From positions 62,314 through 126,313 of the forward strand of contig VZTG01000475.1 in NCBI GenBank assembly GCA_013397845.1: a DNA stretch of 64,000 nt, read 5' to 3'. The stretch's first letter is position 1. Each line of letters begins with the position of its first letter. The notes beneath the pieces were generated by a model. The model saw only the letters and a list, made by a program, of their open reading frames with translations, did no database searches and had not been told where the DNA came from. This document shows, piece by piece, positions 60,708 to 64,000 of this stretch. The DNA comes from Melanocharis versteri. Lineage: Eukaryota; Chordata; Aves; Passeriformes; Melanocharitidae. Position numbers and translations under genes: made by a program.

Positions 60708-60936
60708 AGATATCAGGAAGAAATCTTTTTTACAATGTGGGCAGTGAAGCACTGGCACAGGTTGCTCGGAGAAGCTGTGGCTGCCCCACCCTTGGAATGT
60801 TCCAGGCCAGGTTGGACGGGGCTTGGAGCAACCTGGGATAGTGGAAGGTGTCCCTGCCCATGGCAGGGGGTGGAACTGGATGAGCTTTACGGTCCCTTCC
60901 AGCCCAAATCAGTCTGTGATTCCATGATTCTATGAC
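60708..60936 (+). mobile_element. CR1 LINE 3'-end fragment
   Basis: Plus-orientation copy: CAGATATCAGGAAGAAATC, CTGGCACAGGTTGCTCGGAG, GGATAGTGGAAGGTGTCCC, CCATGGCAGGGGGTGGAAC and a tail TGATTCCATGATTCTATGACC. It is of a different tail type from the CR1 270 bases upstream, so the two are independent insertions. Confidence 0.96.
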
Positions 60937-63900
60937 CCACAGCACAAAGCACCATTTCTTCCACCAGACACTTGAGGCCCTGTGTGAGCCCCTGCCCTTG
61001 AAAACTGAGGGCAGCTGGAAACTAAGTCAAAGATTAAAATCCCAGTCTAATACAAGGCAGAAGTTAAACCCCAGCCTCCAGCCCTACACGGTCACAGTCC
61101 TTACACAAAACCAGGGCTGTGCAACCACCTCAGACATTCCTCTGCAATGGATTCACTGTGTTCTCCTAATCCAGAACTGGCCTCTTTAGCCGCTGGCAGT
61201 AAAAAGAAAGCGCCAAGTCATCTATTTCCACATTTGGGGATGATGAAAAGCACTTGAAAATGCTCAGCACTTCTGCAATAATTATAACAAGCACAGTACT
61301 TGTTTTGGGAAAGTATAACGTATTCTGGGGAGCAGAATCACATCAAAGAGGAAGCTTTCAGACACTTCAAGGAGCAGAATATGAAGACATATATAGAGAG
61401 ATATAATTATCACCACGGTCACAAGTCCCTCTTAGGCAAGGATCACAGGAAGGAGAAGCAGATAAGTGAAGCATTGTGGACACAGAGCTAAGGCTGTAAG
61501 CTGATGTAACATCAGTTCTCATCACCTGGATATGGTACAAGCTGGGCTGCAGCAGTGCATATGCAAGATTTTCCAAGATTTGCAGGATTTTGCAAGATTT
61601 TCCTACCTGAGGGTGAGCTGTGACTATTCAAAACCTCCACTCCTTCTCTTGGGACAGTGCCCCACAGCCAACTGAGTCCCCCACAGGGCCCAAAGCTGGT
61701 CAGCAGCCCCAACAAAACTAATCACAGCCTTTTCAAAGGTGAAAATCCCTGTTCCCTACTGCCCAACCTTCCTGCTACACCTGGATACCTGTTTGGGTGT
61801 CTGTGCATGTCTGTCTGAAAGAGCCTCCACCTCAGCACCCGATGGGTGCCAGGGCACGTGAGATAAAAATTAATATGTCTGCAATTTTGTCTGTAGTCCC
61901 AGGGTGGCCCATTGCAAAGGAAAGTCTGGCCAAGTCTTCATTGTTCAGTTGCCAGCCAAACTAGGGACTTGGTTTAATCAACATCAACAACTGCTCAGAA
62001 ATCTCATGTGGGACACGCAGCAAGCCACACATGCCAGGTGGAATTGCACGAAAAACTACTTTCCTTTCAGTTTTGGCAGAATCTAAGAAATAGGTGGATA
62101 TGGCCTCATTTGGATGTAAAAAGTGGAAGAAAAAATCTGGTGCACCCGAAAAAAAAAAAAAAGGGGACACAAAACCAAAATCTACTTGAATATCTTCCTT
62201 AATTTTTTTTTTTTTTTTTTGCCTTTTGACTTCCAGTCATTGCTGGACATGCTGGAGTTCCCCTGGCTCTGTCTCGTATGGAAGTAAGCAAATCCAGAAC
62301 AGCAGAGCCAGCAAAGCCTGGCTCTTCAGGATTTCTCACTCCACACTGGCCTCTTGCATCAGTTCTCAGAATTCCAGTACTAAATAACAGAATTAGTTAG
62401 TATTGACACGGAAATTAGTCAGTGTTGTCATGGAATTTATAGGCTCTTAATACTAATAATTAACTGTTACTCCAATTAGAATATTTTGTGAATTCAAACA
62501 ACCCCAAAATCTGTATAATTTGCTTCAAAGGGAGCAATGGGGTTCAAAACTTACTAAGAAAAAACAGACCCTCACCAACACAATATCAACTGCCTCCCAA
62601 GAAATCCTGCTAAAATACAGCAAGGGGAAAAATTCTTACATTTTTCATGCATCTGAAGCCAGGATGTATTGAAAACATGGTGCAGTTTCTCAGATGCATT
62701 TTCTCTGTAACATTTCCTACAGCAACCTGGTATTTTCAGGAAAGAAGATTAAGAACTGAGGTCATTTGCTGAACACCGAGGCTGGCAGCTTTGTCTTGTT
62801 AGTCAACCACAGAAATCCTCTGCCTGGCAGGGTGCAAGCACACGAGTGCCAAAAATGTACAGCAAAGATGGGGCAGTGAGATCTTACCTGAACAAGAGGA
62901 AGGGGAAAGTGAGCACAGAACAGCTTCTTGCACATTTCCACCAACAAAGAGCTCAGCCCACCCCAGCCCCTTCCCCCAGATGCTCAAAGGGCTTCTTTAG
63001 GATTTTACCTCAAGGATTTTTTTTTTTTTTGCCACCAAACCTTGGCTGTAGAAAGGATGAGATGATGATGGCACCATCCCAAGCTGAGTGCAGCAAAAAG
63101 ACACATTCCTTCCTCCTGCCTGACCAGCAGCTCTGCTGCTTCCAAAGAATTCATGGTGAGCAGCTCCAGGATGAATCACACCTCCCACCCGCACCTAATG
63201 GCTCTCCTGAGGGCAGGAAGGTAAATCCTGCTTCTCACATTGCTGCCAGCACTGTTATTAAAACTTTGCAACTTTCATTTTTCTAGAAGGCTGAGATTCT
63301 GCTCCACAGTGCTTGTGAAACCCCTTTGCCTTGCACAGTTAGAGGTGTATTGTGCACTGTGCCTATTCCTGGGAAAGGTCTCTCCACACCCCACTCCCTG
63401 GTCCTGCCCTTCCCTCCACAGCAACCCTGGTTTTGCCTCCAGTCACCCAATCTCGACTCCCTGCACAGCTCACGGTGTTTAAAACTGCAAGTTTGGAAAG
63501 ATGAAAGAAATTAAGAGAATATTTGTGGCGCCTTCCTCCCGCCCCCTCTTTCTGCGTTTGTTTTCTGCCGTTTGAGGGAGTTAAATCAGCACAACGCACC
63601 CAGAGCCTGTGCGGGGTGAAGTGGGAGCACGAAGCTCAGTTCCTGCAGTCTGACTCGCAGTGTTTCAGTGCCACAGGCTGATAATTCAGCAGAAGTCATC
63701 TCAGGATTTTAAATTTTGGTGTTTTTTCCACAAGAACCTTCTTAGGATGAGAACTATTTCTTTCAGCCCAGATGCTGCACCTCAGGGTCTCTCTGAGCAC
63801 CCTGCATACCAAATCCATCAAAATTTACCTGGAGACAGCACTGCCCATTCCATCCTCTGTCATCCAAGAGCCACTCAATGCTCCATCATCAAACACGGGC

Positions 63901-64000
63901 ACTGCAGAGCCTGGCCTGGCTGGCACCCCAGGCACCACGACACTTCCTTCCCTCTGTGCCTTTCCATAAAGCAGCATCCATCCTGTTCACACAGCCACCA
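60937..64000. other. Unique non-coding DNA with homopolymer runs
   Basis: No supported gene. It has A14 at 62149-62162, T18 at 62203-62220, T14 at 63017-63030, and a short degenerate repeat of TGCAAGATTTTCC at 61562-61603. A mild CpG cluster (8 sites) lies at 63529-63658. Confidence 0.5.
62149..62220. repeat. A14 and T18 runs separated by 40 bases
   Basis: Fourteen A residues (62149-62162) and eighteen T residues (62203-62220) flank 40 bases of ordinary sequence and could pair as a hairpin. Neither run is preceded by anything I can recognise as a retrocopied transcript. Confidence 0.9.

Noticed and set aside
1..64000. tRNA, rRNA, CRISPR or bacterial-type operons
   Set aside because: No B-box-like GGTTCGAATCC, no rRNA core motif and no regularly spaced direct repeats were seen; the repeats are those of a vertebrate nuclear genome.

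Overview
This window looks like non-coding nuclear DNA from a bird, most likely a songbird or another neoavian. The main evidence is a dense set of CR1 LINE 3' ends, recognisable by the avian tail signature (in minus orientation, AATCACAGAATGG then GGTTGGAAAGGACC), plus one retroviral LTR of avian type. No bacterial-style gene organisation is present. I found no protein-coding gene, rRNA, tRNA, CRISPR array or complete mobile element that I can support. The long open frames (up to 223 codons) have no recognisable domain and no splice context, and they lie in locally GC-rich DNA or inside repeats. The window is best read as a gene desert or part of a very large intron; the sequence alone cannot decide which.

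Layout. 1-3.5 kb: unique DNA with one solo LTR (about 1.00-1.40 kb, + strand, TATA box and AATAAA visible). 3.5-3.9 kb: a CR1 copy interrupted by a single N flanked by a 49-bp near-perfect duplication, probably an assembly join. 4-10 kb: unique DNA with an AT-rich stretch (7.55-8.26 kb) that looks like a conserved non-coding element. 10.0-10.5 kb: a clear CpG island with no gene attached. 13.5 and 14.8 kb: CR1 fragments. 15.54-15.79 kb: a second, smaller CpG island. 16-25 kb: mostly unique DNA, with a CpG-rich, regulatory-looking block at 22.0-22.5 kb. 25-34 kb: a cluster of about nine CR1 fragments. 34-47 kb: sparse repeats and several microsatellites. 47.7-61 kb: a second CR1 cluster including three inverted pairs or near-pairs. 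61-64 kb: unique DNA with homopolymer runs.

All CR1 copies are short (about 60-420 bp), truncated at the 5' side and keep only the 3' end, so none can be autonomous. Three tail types can be told apart by eye, which implies insertions from at least three CR1 lineages. The points most worth following up are the orphan CpG islands, the regulatory-looking block at 22 kb, the conserved-looking AT-rich blocks, one weak possible exon at 56.0 kb, and the assembly flaw at 3.79 kb. I did not find a previously undescribed biological system here.
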